Shown here: one piece after another, positions 17,845 to 26,972 of the stretch
How the letters are laid out: every line of letters starts with the position of its first letter
Position numbering within the stretch: position 1 is the stretch's first letter
NCBI GenBank assembly: GCA_021824575.1
Contig: JAKAKJ010000027.1
Coordinates: 1 to 64,000 of the forward strand
Direction: 5' to 3'
Origin: Chloroflexota bacterium
Lineage (GTDB): Bacteria; Chloroflexota; Anaerolineae; Anaerolineales; Villigracilaceae
DNA length: 64,000 bases
Program-made: the position numbers and the translations under genes
The notes under the pieces: model-generated
What the model saw: only the letters and a program-made list of their open reading frames with translations
Told to the model about the DNA's origin: nothing
Database searches by the model: none

Positions 17845-18882
17845 TTATCTTTTTTGATTATGAATCGTTCGAGAGATTCCATCTTCGAGCGAAATCCATT
17901 TGTCTAATCCAAGCTCAGTTCTCGCTCTATGAATATTAGGTACATATTGTTCTATTGCTTTTTGTGGATCTGCTTTACCGCGAATTTCCATTTGCGGCTG
18001 TGGAGAAAAACATCGAGCCACACTTTCTGCAACTTCTTTAATGGATAACGATTCGCCGCTTCCTACATTATATGGATGACAAGATTGCCCTTTGAATAAA
18101 ATTGTCCAGAGCCAGACAGCCAGATCCGCCGCGTAGAGATACGAGCGGCGCGGGGTCCCGTCACCCTTTACAATGATTGGTCCGCCATTCAATCCATCTC
18201 GGATGAAGTTACCAATGGCGAAATGAATGTCCAGAGGCAAATATGGCCCGACAAAGGCAAAGCACCGGGCAATTTTCATTTCGATGTCTGATTGGTGGGC
18301 ATAGAGAGTGCAGAGATGCTCAGCCATTCTTTTTCCTTGACCATAAGCAGATTTTGGATCCACTGGATCGGGTGCACCTGAATAATCTTCGGGGATGTGA
18401 GTTAGTTCAGGAGGTTGTTTCCCGTAGACTGCGCCGGAACTGGTCAACAGAAATTTTTTCGCTCCACAAATTTTTGCAAAATCAAGCGTGTGGCGCGTAC
18501 CCTCGACGATAGTGTCAAACATCAATAACGGATTTTTATCATTGAGCCTTGCGCTGGATTCGGTCGCGGCGTGGATTATGTAGGGAAACATGCCCATAGG
18601 AAAATCAAAAGTGCGGACATCGCCTTCGATAAGGGTGACAGCTTTGTGCCCGGCAAGATGTGGGGCTTTCTTCTGGAAGGCGGACGGGGAGCGGGTCAAG
18701 ACCGTCGCTTGTGCGTTCAGGTTCAGGCGGTCATTTGCCCACAGAAAACTTTCCATCAGCCAGCAGCCGAAGAAACCCGTACCACCTGTGATGAGCAAAC
18801 GCTGGTCGCATAGCTCATCCCATAGACCCTGTGTGTGTTCGATGATGTGATCGAGATCAGATGCGAGAGGATTGTTGTTCAT
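17845..18882 (-). CDS. NAD-dependent epimerase/dehydratase-family sugar oxidoreductase
   Basis: A 345-residue extended short-chain dehydrogenase. It has the nucleotide motif TGGTGFFGCW near residue 33, HAATESSAR, SSGAVYGK and the catalytic pair in YGQGKRMAEHL (YxxxK). The C-terminal part includes DGTPRRSYLYAADLAVW, typical of NDP-sugar binding in this family. Between the E3-like reductase and the C-methyltransferase it probably reduces or epimerises the keto sugar; Yersinia yersiniose clusters contain a comparable reductase (YerF). The exact reaction is inference. It starts two bases after the preceding stop. Confidence 0.82.
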   Translation of the reverse strand: MNNNPLASDLDHIIEHTQGLWDELCDQRLLITGGTGFFGCWLMESFLWANDRLNLNAQATVLTRSPSAFQKKAPHLAGHKAVTLIEGDVRTFDFPMGMFPYIIHAATESSARLNDKNPLLMFDTIVEGTRHTLDFAKICGAKKFLLTSSGAVYGKQPPELTHIPEDYSGAPDPVDPKSAYGQGKRMAEHLCTLYAHQSDIEMKIARCFAFVGPYLPLDIHFAIGNFIRDGLNGGPIIVKGDGTPRRSYLYAADLAVWLWTILFKGQSCHPYNVGSGESLSIKEVAESVARCFSPQPQMEIRGKADPQKAIEQYVPNIHRARTELGLDKWISLEDGISRTIHNQKR

Positions 18883-18884
18883 GG

Positions 18885-19592
18885 CTATTCCCAGGCGTCA
18901 ATGATTATGCAGTTAGTCGGCACGCCGCGCTGGCTGAGTCCCTGTGTAAAGATGCGGATCATCTCTGGCGGGCCGGCAATGTAATAAGTGACCGCTAGAG
19001 GGTCGGGGATTGATTTCCAGACGAGGTTGAGGTCAATGCGCCCCGATATGCAGTCCGTCCCCTCAGCAGATTCTTCGGCTAAAAAAGTCGAGTGCAAATT
19101 CGGGCAGCACTGAAGCGCGGTTTCCACCAGCAGGCGGTAGATCAACAAATCAGGACGCCGCGCACCATAAAAAAGATGTATTTGATGCCTATACTCTGCG
19201 GGCAGTCCGCCGATGAAGGCGGTAAACGCTGTGATGCCTGTGCCACCTGCCAATAGACACACATCGCTTTCGGGATTGATAATGAAGTCGCCATAGGGCA
19301 TCTTGATCCACACTTCGCGGCCGGGACGCAATTCGGATTCCATGCGCGTGGTGAACTGTCCTTTGACCGCATAAGTGATGCGTAAGAGACTGCGCTCCGC
19401 TGGTGCGCTGGCGATGGAGAAGACGCGCGAATCAGGCCAGAAATCGCCCAGACTATATGAATCTAAAGCAAGATGTAAAAACTGCCCTGCCGAGAAACGC
19501 GGCGCCAGAGAATCGGGCTTCAAAAAAACCGAATAAACATGTTCGCCGTGATCTATCAAATCCACAACCTTGCAATGAATCTTCTGCGGCAT
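18885..19592 (-). CDS. FAD/NAD(P)H reductase, E3-like (CDP-6-deoxy-delta-3,4-glucoseen reductase type) lacking ferredoxin domain
   Basis: A 235-residue ferredoxin-NADP reductase-type flavoprotein. The FAD domain shows RVFSIASAP and the NAD(P) domain shows LLAGGTGITAFTAFIGG and YYIAGPPEMIRIF. In 3,6-dideoxyhexose synthesis E3 (AscD/DdhD) passes electrons from NADH to E1. Known E3 proteins carry an N-terminal plant-type [2Fe-2S] domain of about 90 residues; none is present here. The start overlaps the rfbH stop by one base (TAATG), a tight pairing that supports the E3 role. Electrons may pass straight from FAD to the E1 cluster or through a separate ferredoxin. Confidence 0.78.
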   Translation of the reverse strand: MPQKIHCKVVDLIDHGEHVYSVFLKPDSLAPRFSAGQFLHLALDSYSLGDFWPDSRVFSIASAPAERSLLRITYAVKGQFTTRMESELRPGREVWIKMPYGDFIINPESDVCLLAGGTGITAFTAFIGGLPAEYRHQIHLFYGARRPDLLIYRLLVETALQCCPNLHSTFLAEESAEGTDCISGRIDLNLVWKSIPDPLAVTYYIAGPPEMIRIFTQGLSQRGVPTNCIIIDAWE

Positions 19593-20917
19593 TAATTTAT
19601 TCGTTCTCCCCGCATGAAGCGTTCAAAAACAGAGCCGATGTATTCGAGCTGGAATTCATCAATGCCAGGGTAAACACCAATGAAAAAAGTGCGGTTCATG
19701 ATGATGTCAGTGTTGGTTAGATCGCCAACCACGCGATGCTCAATGTTCATGAAGGCCGGCTGGCGCAGCAAGTTACCGCTAAACAAGTTGCGTGTCTCGA
19801 TGCGGTTCGCTTCGAGGAAACGGGTCAAATCATTTCGGGAGAAACCGGCATCCTCGCGAACCGTGATGACAAAGCCAAACCAAGATGGATCGGAATTGGG
19901 TGTGGCTCGGGGAAGGATGAGGCGATCCCCATGGGATTCGAGCATGGCATGGATGCTTTGGAAGTTGGCCTTGCGGCGTTCGATGAATCCTTCCAGCTTG
20001 GCGAACTGCGCTACACCAATGGCCGCCTGCATGTCGGTCACCTTCAAGTTGTAGCCGATGTGACTATAAACATATTTGTGATCGTAACCGAACGGCAAAG
20101 TTCCAAACTGCTGGCTGAAGCGCTTGCCGCAGGTATTGTTCTCGCCGCCGGCACAATAACAATCGCGCCCCCAATCGCGGATGGAACGGGCGATGCGTCC
20201 GAGTAGGTCACTGCCGGTTATCACCGCGCCGCCCTCACCCATCGTGATATGGTGCGCGGGATAAAAGGATACAGTGGCAATATCGCCGAAAGTGCCGGTC
20301 AATTGTCCGCGGTAGCGCGAGCCGAGCGCGTCGCAGTTGTCCTCCATCACCCACAGATTATGCTGCTTCGCGAGGCGCATCACGGTATCCAGATCAAACG
20401 GAACTCCCATCGTGTGCGCCATCGCAATCGCGCGCGTCTTCGGGCCAATAGCTTCTTCGATCCGCGAAGGGATGGCAGTGTAATCACCCAAGTTGACATC
20501 CACGAATACAGGCACAAGTTGGTTTTGCACAAGAGGCGCAACGGTGGTTGGGAAACCAGCCGCGACGGTAATGACTTCATCGCCCGGGAGCAGGCGGCGT
20601 TCGCCCAACTTGGGTGAAGTCAGGGCAGTGACAGCCACTAGGTTGGCTGAGGAACCCGAATTGACGATGCACGCATTCGACAGCCCGAAAAATTCTGCAA
20701 AGTCATTCTCGAATTGGTCCGAATACCGGCTGGCGGTCAGAAAAAAGTCGAGGCTGGAATCGACCAGCTTCACCAGCTCATCCGCATCGAAGACTCGACC
20801 AGCGTAATGCACAAAATCCGCGTCGGGATTGAAGGCACGTTTTGCGAAGCGCGCTTCATAATATTCTTCGACCAACTTCAAAATGTCGGTGCGTAATTGT
20901 GCGTCCCGTTTTATCAC
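19592..20917 (-). CDS. rfbH: CDP-6-deoxy-4-keto-glucose 3-dehydrase, E1 (RfbH/AscC/DdhC)
   Basis: A 441-residue DegT/DnrJ/EryC1/StrS-fold enzyme. It uses pyridoxamine phosphate and a [2Fe-2S] cluster to remove the C3 hydroxyl of CDP-4-keto-6-deoxyglucose. The diagnostic change is visible: the PLP-lysine site reads [14 protein letters not shown], with His instead of Lys, as in E1 enzymes and unlike aminotransferases. A Cys-rich insertion [16 protein letters not shown] provides cluster ligands. Its start overlaps the rfbG stop (ATGA) and its stop overlaps the start of the E3-like gene. Confidence 0.93.
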   Translation of the reverse strand: MIKRDAQLRTDILKLVEEYYEARFAKRAFNPDADFVHYAGRVFDADELVKLVDSSLDFFLTASRYSDQFENDFAEFFGLSNACIVNSGSSANLVAVTALTSPKLGERRLLPGDEVITVAAGFPTTVAPLVQNQLVPVFVDVNLGDYTAIPSRIEEAIGPKTRAIAMAHTMGVPFDLDTVMRLAKQHNLWVMEDNCDALGSRYRGQLTGTFGDIATVSFYPAHHITMGEGGAVITGSDLLGRIARSIRDWGRDCYCAGGENNTCGKRFSQQFGTLPFGYDHKYVYSHIGYNLKVTDMQAAIGVAQFAKLEGFIERRKANFQSIHAMLESHGDRLILPRATPNSDPSWFGFVITVREDAGFSRNDLTRFLEANRIETRNLFSGNLLRQPAFMNIEHRVVGDLTNTDIIMNRTFFIGVYPGIDEFQLEYIGSVFERFMRGERIN

Positions 20918-21912
20918 TTTGACTCCGTCATCAAAAAATCCTTATACCATGCAATTGTCTTTTGCAATCCTTGTTCCAATGTGAACAACGGCGACCAACC
21001 TAGAACCTGGCGTGCCTTGTCCGCGTTTAAAAACTGTTTGCGGATTTCATTGCTGGCTTCATTACGAATTTCAGGTTCCAAGTCAGATCCCATCAATGCA
21101 AGAATACGCCGCGTCAATTCCCACACTGTTACCTGATTGCCATAAGAAAAGTTGAATCCCTCTCCACGAAGTTCAGGACATGCAGCCAGCTTTTCAGCCA
21201 GCAGCATATAGGCCGCGGCGCCGTCTTCAACATAGAAATAATCGCGCACATACTGTCCGTCTGAACGGATGACCGGTCGCTGCCCGCGCAAGATGGAGCG
21301 GATCGTACCTGGCACAATGCGATTCCAGTTCAAATCGCCGCCGCCATAAAAATTTCCACAGCGCGTGATTGCCACCGGAAAATCATAACTAACCGCGTAG
21401 GTCTTCGCGATCAAATCTGCAGCAGACTTGGAGACATCATAAGGATGTTGTCCCTGAAGCGGCGTGGTCTCATCGTATGGCAGAACTTCCTGATCGCCAT
21501 ACGCCTTATCTGATGATGCCACAACGATCTGTTTGACTGTTGGGCTGCGGCGGCAGGCTTCCATCAAATTCCACGTTCCAGCGATGTTGGTCTCGAAGGT
21601 CGAGATGGGATTCCGGTTCGCAATCGTGACGATGGTCTGCGCGGCCAGATGGATGACTGTATCAATCTCATATTCGCCAAGGCTTCGCTCCAGCACTTCT
21701 CGGTCGCGGACATCTCCACGCACAACCTTGACCCGCTCGATCAGCCCCGCGCGTACAAGTTCGCTTTGCGGAACCCAATCGCGTACGAGACAAATCACAT
21801 CCGCGCCGGCCTCCGTTAAACGGCGCACCAGCCACGACCCGACCAATCCCATTCCCCCAGTGACAAAAGTAGGGCGGTCCTGCCAAAAAGCGCGATTCAC
21901 CAAACTTTCCAT
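20914..21912 (-). CDS. rfbG: CDP-glucose 4,6-dehydratase
   Basis: A 332-residue extended SDR that converts CDP-glucose to CDP-4-keto-6-deoxyglucose. The NAD motif is [18 protein letters not shown], the active site includes [19 protein letters not shown] with SSDKAYG typical of RfbG, and the catalytic [11 protein letters not shown] follows. The true start is ATG 21912, overlapping the rfbF stop by 16 bases, with GGAAGGAAA just upstream. An open frame continues farther but lies within rfbF. The order rfbF-rfbG-rfbH matches known 3,6-dideoxyhexose clusters. Confidence 0.93.
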   Translation of the reverse strand: MESLVNRAFWQDRPTFVTGGMGLVGSWLVRRLTEAGADVICLVRDWVPQSELVRAGLIERVKVVRGDVRDREVLERSLGEYEIDTVIHLAAQTIVTIANRNPISTFETNIAGTWNLMEACRRSPTVKQIVVASSDKAYGDQEVLPYDETTPLQGQHPYDVSKSAADLIAKTYAVSYDFPVAITRCGNFYGGGDLNWNRIVPGTIRSILRGQRPVIRSDGQYVRDYFYVEDGAAAYMLLAEKLAACPELRGEGFNFSYGNQVTVWELTRRILALMGSDLEPEIRNEASNEIRKQFLNADKARQVLGWSPLFTLEQGLQKTIAWYKDFLMTESK

Positions 21913-22664
21913 GGAGCGTTTCCTTCCTGCCAAAGTTTGTTGAGCAAGTGGACGTCGCGCAGAGTATCCATGCACTGCCAGAAAGAGTCGTGTTGATAAG
22001 CACTGACTTGTCCCTCGGCGGCCAGTTGTTCGAGTGATTCGAATTCCCAGGCGGTATGGTCGCCTTCGATATATTTCGTAATTCCCTGTTCCAAGACAAA
22101 GAAGCCACCGTTGATCCAACCCTCACCGATCTGTGGCTTTTCCTTGAATTCGGTAACATGTCCATCTTCGATCACCATCTGCCCAAAGCGGGCTGGTGGA
22201 CGCACGGCGGTGAGCGTAACCAGGGTTTCCTGTCTTCGATGAAAATCAATCAGAGCCGGTATGTTAATGTTACTGACGCCATCGCCATAAGTAAGCATGA
22301 AAGTTTCGTCTCCAATGAACTTGGCAATCCGCTTTACGCGCCCGCCAGTATTGGTGTCTATGCCGGTATCAAGCAAATGAATAATCCAATCTTCATGGTC
22401 ACCTTCATGAATTGAAACGGAACCAGATTTCAAATCAACGGTCAGGTTGTAGGCATGATGGCGGAAATTGAGGAAGTAGTCCTTTATAAGCTCACCTTTA
22501 TATCCAAGAGCTACTACAAACTCTTTGAATCCATAGGCGGCATAAATATTCATTATGTGCCAAAGGATCGGCTGTCCTCCCACTTCCACCATGGGTTTGG
22601 GCTTGACAGTTGTCTCCTCAGAGAGGCGGGTTCCCAGTCCGCCTGCAAGAATGCCGACTTTCAT
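21897..22664 (-). CDS. rfbF: Glucose-1-phosphate cytidylyltransferase
   Basis: A 255-residue nucleotidyltransferase that makes CDP-glucose from CTP and glucose 1-phosphate, the entry step to CDP-3,6-dideoxyhexoses. Visible motifs are the nucleotide loop [15 protein letters not shown] with PKPMVEVGG, the metal region [12 protein letters not shown] and [18 protein letters not shown]. The ATG at 22664 has GGAG eight bases upstream. It is the first gene of the ten-gene minus-strand operon, so the promoter should lie in 22665-22877. Confidence 0.94.
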   Translation of the reverse strand: MKVGILAGGLGTRLSEETTVKPKPMVEVGGQPILWHIMNIYAAYGFKEFVVALGYKGELIKDYFLNFRHHAYNLTVDLKSGSVSIHEGDHEDWIIHLLDTGIDTNTGGRVKRIAKFIGDETFMLTYGDGVSNINIPALIDFHRRQETLVTLTAVRPPARFGQMVIEDGHVTEFKEKPQIGEGWINGGFFVLEQGITKYIEGDHTAWEFESLEQLAAEGQVSAYQHDSFWQCMDTLRDVHLLNKLWQEGNAPWKVW

Positions 22665-22877
22665 ACTGGTTCTCCATTTACCTTTTTGTCAATTCTACGG
22701 GAATCGGGCACTTCGGGCAAGAAGAGAAAAGAACATCCTCGTTTCCCACCCGTCGAAGTTGGTAGTGGTCAAGACCAAAAATTTTATGTTGTTTCTTGTT
22801 CGAGTAACCATGATTGGCTTATAGCAATGATGGCTTCCGCCGTTGATTCTTCGATCAAAGAACGACTGAAGTCGCTA
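22665..22877. other. Upstream region of the sugar operon
   Basis: A region of 213 bases that should hold the promoter of the rfbF operon on the minus strand. No clear -35/-10 pair, RNA gene or repeat can be supported. Confidence 0.3.
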
Positions 22878-23150
22878 TTACATTGCTGGGAAAATGGAGT
22901 TAACCCCAGAAGGATGAACAGTTGAACCACTGCCATCAAATGCACCCACCGGATATGGCCATGGGTAATTATATGCCTTCTGATTTGGCATATAAGACGC
23001 TGTGATGTCAAATTGAAGATTGATTTTTGCACACTCTTCAAATGTCTTGCTGTTGCCGGGAATGTCGCCTATGCTCCCCGAATTTTGAAAAAATTGATGC
23101 ACCGCACCATTTATAAAGTGCAACGCATTCGCGCATTTGCCGATTCTCAT
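22878..23150 (-). CDS. Possible small hypothetical protein, coupled to methyltransferase gene
   Basis: A 90-codon open frame whose ATG overlaps the stop of the methyltransferase gene (ATGA), with GAGAAGG a few bases upstream, which looks like real translational coupling. The protein is rich in Asn, Ser, Gly, Phe and Tyr and includes NYPWPYPVGAFDGSGSTV; no signal peptide, membrane segment or known domain is seen. It could equally be intergenic sequence that happens to lack stops, or a relic of a secreted protein. Confidence 0.3.
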   Translation of the reverse strand: MRIGKCANALHFINGAVHQFFQNSGSIGDIPGNSKTFEECAKINLQFDITASYMPNQKAYNYPWPYPVGAFDGSGSTVHPSGVNSIFPAM

Positions 23151-23773
23151 CCCTTCTCAAACACAAACGACACGATCCTCGGCGGCTTGGATTCATCTGT
23201 TTTGTGCCAGAATTCATTCAGCTTGATAAGGTTCAACCGGTTGGCCGCCGCCGCGCTCAGAAAATCGGAAATGTCATGGATAAACGCGTCCACTTCGACG
23301 GTTTCTTCGCCGCGTTCGAAACTCGCTTTGCCTCCCATATACTGCCGGAAGGGATGCAGTTCATTGATGAAGAATTTCCCTTTTGGGATCAGCGTCCGCG
23401 CGGCTTCGGAGAAAATGTGGGATAAATCTTCGATGTGTTCCAACACAAGATTACAGGAAATCAAATCATAAGCTGCGTCATCGCAGGGCCAGCGCCTGGT
23501 TAAGTCCGCGATTGAAAAGCGGACATTTTCCGCTTCGACTTTTTCTTTTGCCTTCTCGATCATGCGCGGTGAAAAATCAAGCGCGTGAACCTTCGTTCCG
23601 ATCTGCGCGAGAAGAGCGGTGTTTTTGCCGGTGCCGCAGCCAAGTTCAAGGATCGAGTGGAAATGCTGGTCGGCAAGCGCGTCGTGCGTCACTTTTTGAT
23701 CGAGATCACGCGTGAGATTTTCGTCGGTGTCGTATGAAGCCGACCAATGGTTGTATGCGTCCTGGATGCTCAT
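23147..23773 (-). CDS. Class I SAM-dependent methyltransferase
   Basis: A 208-residue Methyltransf_11/25-type enzyme. SAM motif I is ILELGCGTGKNTALLAQIG, followed by HALDFSPRMIEKAKEK, a motif with FSIADLTRRWPCDDAAYDL and LVLEHIEDLSHIF. The N-terminus YNHWSASYDTDENLTRDLD is typical of small-molecule methyltransferases of the UbiE/BioC shape. It stands apart from the sugar operon, about 480 bases upstream of rfbF on the same strand. The substrate is unknown. Confidence 0.82.
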   Translation of the reverse strand: MSIQDAYNHWSASYDTDENLTRDLDQKVTHDALADQHFHSILELGCGTGKNTALLAQIGTKVHALDFSPRMIEKAKEKVEAENVRFSIADLTRRWPCDDAAYDLISCNLVLEHIEDLSHIFSEAARTLIPKGKFFINELHPFRQYMGGKASFERGEETVEVDAFIHDISDFLSAAAANRLNLIKLNEFWHKTDESKPPRIVSFVFEKG

Positions 23774-23863
23774 GCGAAGATGATACCATTATCGCTAAAC
23801 GGTGTAGAATTGCGCCAGTGGATTTTCTGGGTTGTGTGATTGGATATATTGACAGGAGCCGGG

Positions 23864-24862
23864 TTGCCATCTAAAACCAAAGCCGCAAAAGAATTATTTG
23901 CGCTGGTCGCTCAATACGGCCTCGAGCCATTCCTCGAATCGACGCGGACGTTGGCCGGTGTGTTGAATTCCGATGGCCGGCTGACTTCATCGAACGCGGC
24001 TTTCGACGCGCTCAAGCGCACTCTGTCAGACGCGGATGAGCTTCGAGAATTTGTCGCGCCCGCTTCACGTCCGGACTTTGAGCGGCTGCTGGCCGAGGCG
24101 CATCAGACTCGCAAGCAAGTCCAGGGCCAGCTCGATTTTGGTCTCGAGACTCAGCCGCGTCGCTACGCATGTCTGTTGGTTCCGCTATCGGGCGGCCGCG
24201 TCTTATTCTTTGGCGAGCCGGTCTTTACCGCGTTCGACCTGCCGGAAAAATACCAGCGCCTGATCGAGAACTTCCACCATGTCAACGATGAACTGCGTGA
24301 GACGCTGCGTGAGTTGGAGAGAAAGGAAACGGAACTTAAAGCAGTCATCGCGCAGGCAGACGAAGTCTCCCACACCGACGCGCTGACCTTTCTCCCGAAC
24401 CGCAAACAGATTATTGCAGATTTGCAGCGCCAAGTGATGTTTTCAGAGCGTTACAATACGCCGCTGTCCATTTCGATGCTGGATTTCGATCACTTCAAGC
24501 TGGTCAACGATACATATGGCCATGCAGTCGGCGATGATGTGTTGAGATTTGTCGCCATGCAATTGCGCGAGGGGATTCGCCTGCCCGATATGGTCGGGCG
24601 TTATGGTGGTGAAGAGTTTTTGGTGCTATTGCCCAACAGCACGCTGAAGGCCGCCAGCGAACAAGCCGCGCGCCTGTGCGAGTTGGTCCGTTCGACGCCG
24701 ATCATTTCCGGCGCACATGTCGTTCAAATGACGATCAGCATTGGCATCGCGCAATATCGCATCCATGAGGAGGATTGGGAGCAGTTGCTCCGCCGCGCCG
24801 ACCAGGCTCTTTACCAAGCCAAGATGAATGGGCGCGACCAATGGGCTGTCATTGAGGCGTGA
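23864..24862 (+). CDS. GGDEF-domain diguanylate cyclase with N-terminal PAS-like domain
   Basis: A protein of about 332 residues. A PAS-like N-terminal part (with TLAGVLNSDGRLTSSNAAFDAL) is joined by a coiled coil, roughly residues 135-170 (NDELRETLRELERKETELK), to a GGDEF domain. The active-site motif is GGEEF and an RxxD inhibitory site (RLPD) lies exactly five residues before it, so c-di-GMP synthesis with product feedback is expected. No membrane segment is present, so it is a cytoplasmic sensor. The start is probably TTG 23864, which has AGGAG five bases upstream; an earlier TTG at 23840 is in frame but lacks such a site. Confidence 0.88.
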   Translation: MPSKTKAAKELFALVAQYGLEPFLESTRTLAGVLNSDGRLTSSNAAFDALKRTLSDADELREFVAPASRPDFERLLAEAHQTRKQVQGQLDFGLETQPRRYACLLVPLSGGRVLFFGEPVFTAFDLPEKYQRLIENFHHVNDELRETLRELERKETELKAVIAQADEVSHTDALTFLPNRKQIIADLQRQVMFSERYNTPLSISMLDFDHFKLVNDTYGHAVGDDVLRFVAMQLREGIRLPDMVGRYGGEEFLVLLPNSTLKAASEQAARLCELVRSTPIISGAHVVQMTISIGIAQYRIHEEDWEQLLRRADQALYQAKMNGRDQWAVIEA

Positions 24863-24906
24863 TCAAAATTGATTTTACGGGAAGGAACCAACGAAAGGAG
24901 AATCGC

Positions 24907-25401
24907 ATGTCCAAAATCGAACCACTTGTAAAAGATTTTCTTGCTCAAAAGAAAATTGCCGTCGTCGGAGTTTCGGATAAACGCGACACGGGCTGCAACT
25001 TGAACTATAAAAAATTCAAGGATGCGGGCTATCAAGTCTTTGCCGTCAATCCGCATATCACAACCTATGAGGGGGCGCCGTGTTATCCGGATTTGAAATC
25101 CATTCCAGAGAAACCCGACGCGGTCTTCATCCTCGCCAGCCCCAACGTGACGGATGAGATCGTCCGCCAATGCGTGGACTTGGGCATCAAGCATGTTTGG
25201 ATGCACTGCATGATGGGCACAAAGCCGGGTTTGGCGGCAGGCATGACCAGCGTCTCGCCGGACGCGGTGGCGTTGTGCCGCGCAAATGACATCAGCGTCA
25301 TCCCCGGCTCATGCCCGAATCAATTTTTGAAACCGGATTTTGGTCACGGTATGATGCGCGGACTGTGGGGATTGCTCGGGTTTATGTCTGTGGAAGGTTG
25401 A
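24907..25401 (+). CDS. CoA-binding domain protein (YccU-like)
   Basis: A 164-residue protein made of one CoA_binding_2 Rossmann-type domain: KKIAVVGVSDKRDTGCNLNY, FAVNPHITTYEG, CYPDLKSIPEKPDAVFI and VWMHCMMGTKPGL. Such proteins bind CoA but most have no known reaction. Start ATG 24907 follows AAAGGAG. It opens a run of small plus-strand genes reaching tilS. It ends before a short GC-rich spacer (GGGGCGCAGCGCCGCTGCGCCC) with a self-complementary core at about 25412-25432 that may stop transcription. Confidence 0.83.
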   Translation: MSKIEPLVKDFLAQKKIAVVGVSDKRDTGCNLNYKKFKDAGYQVFAVNPHITTYEGAPCYPDLKSIPEKPDAVFILASPNVTDEIVRQCVDLGIKHVWMHCMMGTKPGLAAGMTSVSPDAVALCRANDISVIPGSCPNQFLKPDFGHGMMRGLWGLLGFMSVEG

Positions 25402-25469
25402 GTCAATGGTGGGGCGCAGCGCCGCTGCGCCCTAGAAGGATAAAATTTTGCCAAAGGATTTAGCAGTAC

Positions 25470-26063
25470 ATGCTTCCGCTGATTGCAACCAACCGTATTG
25501 ATCTGGTGATTCTCAACATCAGCTATGCAGTCTGGGTTATTCCGGAAACGTATCTTTCGTTTCGCCGGCGAAGCGCGCCCGGCGCGCAAACCAGTGATCG
25601 CCGCTCAGGTTTTGTTCTTTGGATTGGTATCTGGCTCGGCATTTTCGCCGGATACATTTTTGCATTTGCCGAAAAACAGTTTGCCATTCCGTGGCATCGT
25701 ACGTTGTTTTTTTGGCTTGGCATTGTTTTGATGTTGATGGGCGTTATTTTTCGACAATATTCGATTCGCGTACTGGGAAAATATTTCACCACGCGCGTCG
25801 CCATCCAGCCGGGGCAGACTGTCGTTGAATCCGGGCCGTACCGCTGGATCCGCCATCCGTCCTATTCCGGCGCGCTCATCACCATCTTTGGGCTGGCACT
25901 CTCATTTGCGAATTGGCTGAGTCTGATTTTCGTTTTGCTGATCCCGTTTCTTGGATACAGTTATCGAGTCCGGGTCGAGGAAAACACGCTTGTCAATGCT
26001 CTCGGCCAGCCTTATAAAGATTATATGAAGCGTACCAAACGCTTCATCCCATTTGTCTATTAG
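25470..26063 (+). CDS. Isoprenylcysteine carboxyl methyltransferase-family membrane protein
   Basis: A 197-residue membrane protein with about five hydrophobic segments. The C-terminal half shows the ICMT/PEMT family block: FTTRVAIQPGQTVVESGPYR, then WIRHPSYSGALI and, near the end, RVRVEENTLVNALGQPYKDY. These residues bind SAM in the membrane-embedded family. Bacterial members rarely modify prenylcysteine, and the target here is unknown. ATG 25470 is the plausible start; the next gene begins six bases after the stop. Confidence 0.82.
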   Translation: MLPLIATNRIDLVILNISYAVWVIPETYLSFRRRSAPGAQTSDRRSGFVLWIGIWLGIFAGYIFAFAEKQFAIPWHRTLFFWLGIVLMLMGVIFRQYSIRVLGKYFTTRVAIQPGQTVVESGPYRWIRHPSYSGALITIFGLALSFANWLSLIFVLLIPFLGYSYRVRVEENTLVNALGQPYKDYMKRTKRFIPFVY

Positions 26064-26069
26064 GCGAAG

Positions 26070-26969
26070 ATGAAAAAACGATTCCCATTTCACGGCTGGA
26101 TCGGGCTGGCACTCGCTGTCATCTTTTGGATCATCAACTGGACGTGGATTGGCCTGCGTACCTTTTGGGCATTCTTCCCAATGTGGCTTGGCTTTTGCCT
26201 GACCATTGACGCGCTCGTTTATTATCGAACCGGCACATCGTTGTTGACTCGAAGCCCGCGAAAATATGTCGGCTTGTTCATCATTTCCGCGCCGGTGTGG
26301 TGGTTGTTCGAAGCGCTCAACCTCCGCACGCAAAATTGGGTATATATCGGCGCGCAGAATTTTTCTCCATTATCCTATGCCTTTTGGACGACGCTGAGTT
26401 TTACCACGGTTATCCCGGCGGTCTTCGGCAGCGCTGAATTGATGGCGAGCTTTGATTTCGTTGGCCGCATCGGACGCGGCTTTGTCATTCGCAAAGATAA
26501 AATCACGACGATCAGCTTCTTTTTATTAGGCTGGGTCACACTGGCGTTGATGCTCGTCTGGCCGCAAATCTTTTTCCCGTTCATCTGGCTTTCGCCTTAT
26601 TTCATTTTAGAGCCAGTCAACATTTGGCTCGGCCATCGTTCGCTCGCCGATTGGACGCAGGATGGCGATTGGCGTCCGGTCATTTCGCTTTGGCTTGGCG
26701 TTTTGCTCACCGCATTCTTTTGGGAGATGTGGAATTTTTATTCGTACCCCAAATGGGTTTATCACGTCGCATGGGGCGGCTGGCTGCATATCTTCGAAAT
26801 GCCCCTGCTCGGTTATGGCGGCTATCTGCCGTTTTCACTTGAGCTTTATTCGATCTACCACTTGATTTCCGGATTCTTTAAACAGGAGCCCGGATACGTT
26901 CGCGTCATGCCCGACACGGTCGTTGAATCGAAACGCGCGGCTCTGGATAGCGCACTGGAGGCTGATTAG
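26070..26969 (+). CDS. Conserved-looking integral membrane protein, function unknown
   Basis: A 299-residue protein with roughly seven hydrophobic helices and many Trp residues at helix ends (for example FWIINWTWIGLRTFWAFFPMW). No catalytic motif is recognised. It sits between an ICMT-like gene and a CYTH gene with gaps of six and three bases, so it is co-transcribed with them and may act in lipid or envelope chemistry. No function is claimed. Confidence 0.7.
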   Translation: MKKRFPFHGWIGLALAVIFWIINWTWIGLRTFWAFFPMWLGFCLTIDALVYYRTGTSLLTRSPRKYVGLFIISAPVWWLFEALNLRTQNWVYIGAQNFSPLSYAFWTTLSFTTVIPAVFGSAELMASFDFVGRIGRGFVIRKDKITTISFFLLGWVTLALMLVWPQIFFPFIWLSPYFILEPVNIWLGHRSLADWTQDGDWRPVISLWLGVLLTAFFWEMWNFYSYPKWVYHVAWGGWLHIFEMPLLGYGGYLPFSLELYSIYHLISGFFKQEPGYVRVMPDTVVESKRAALDSALEAD

Positions 26970-26972
26970 CGT

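Noticed and set aside
21913-22119. N-terminal extension of the CDP-glucose dehydratase
   Set aside because: The extra residues overlap rfbF and do not resemble the family; the ATG at 21912 has a good ribosome site.
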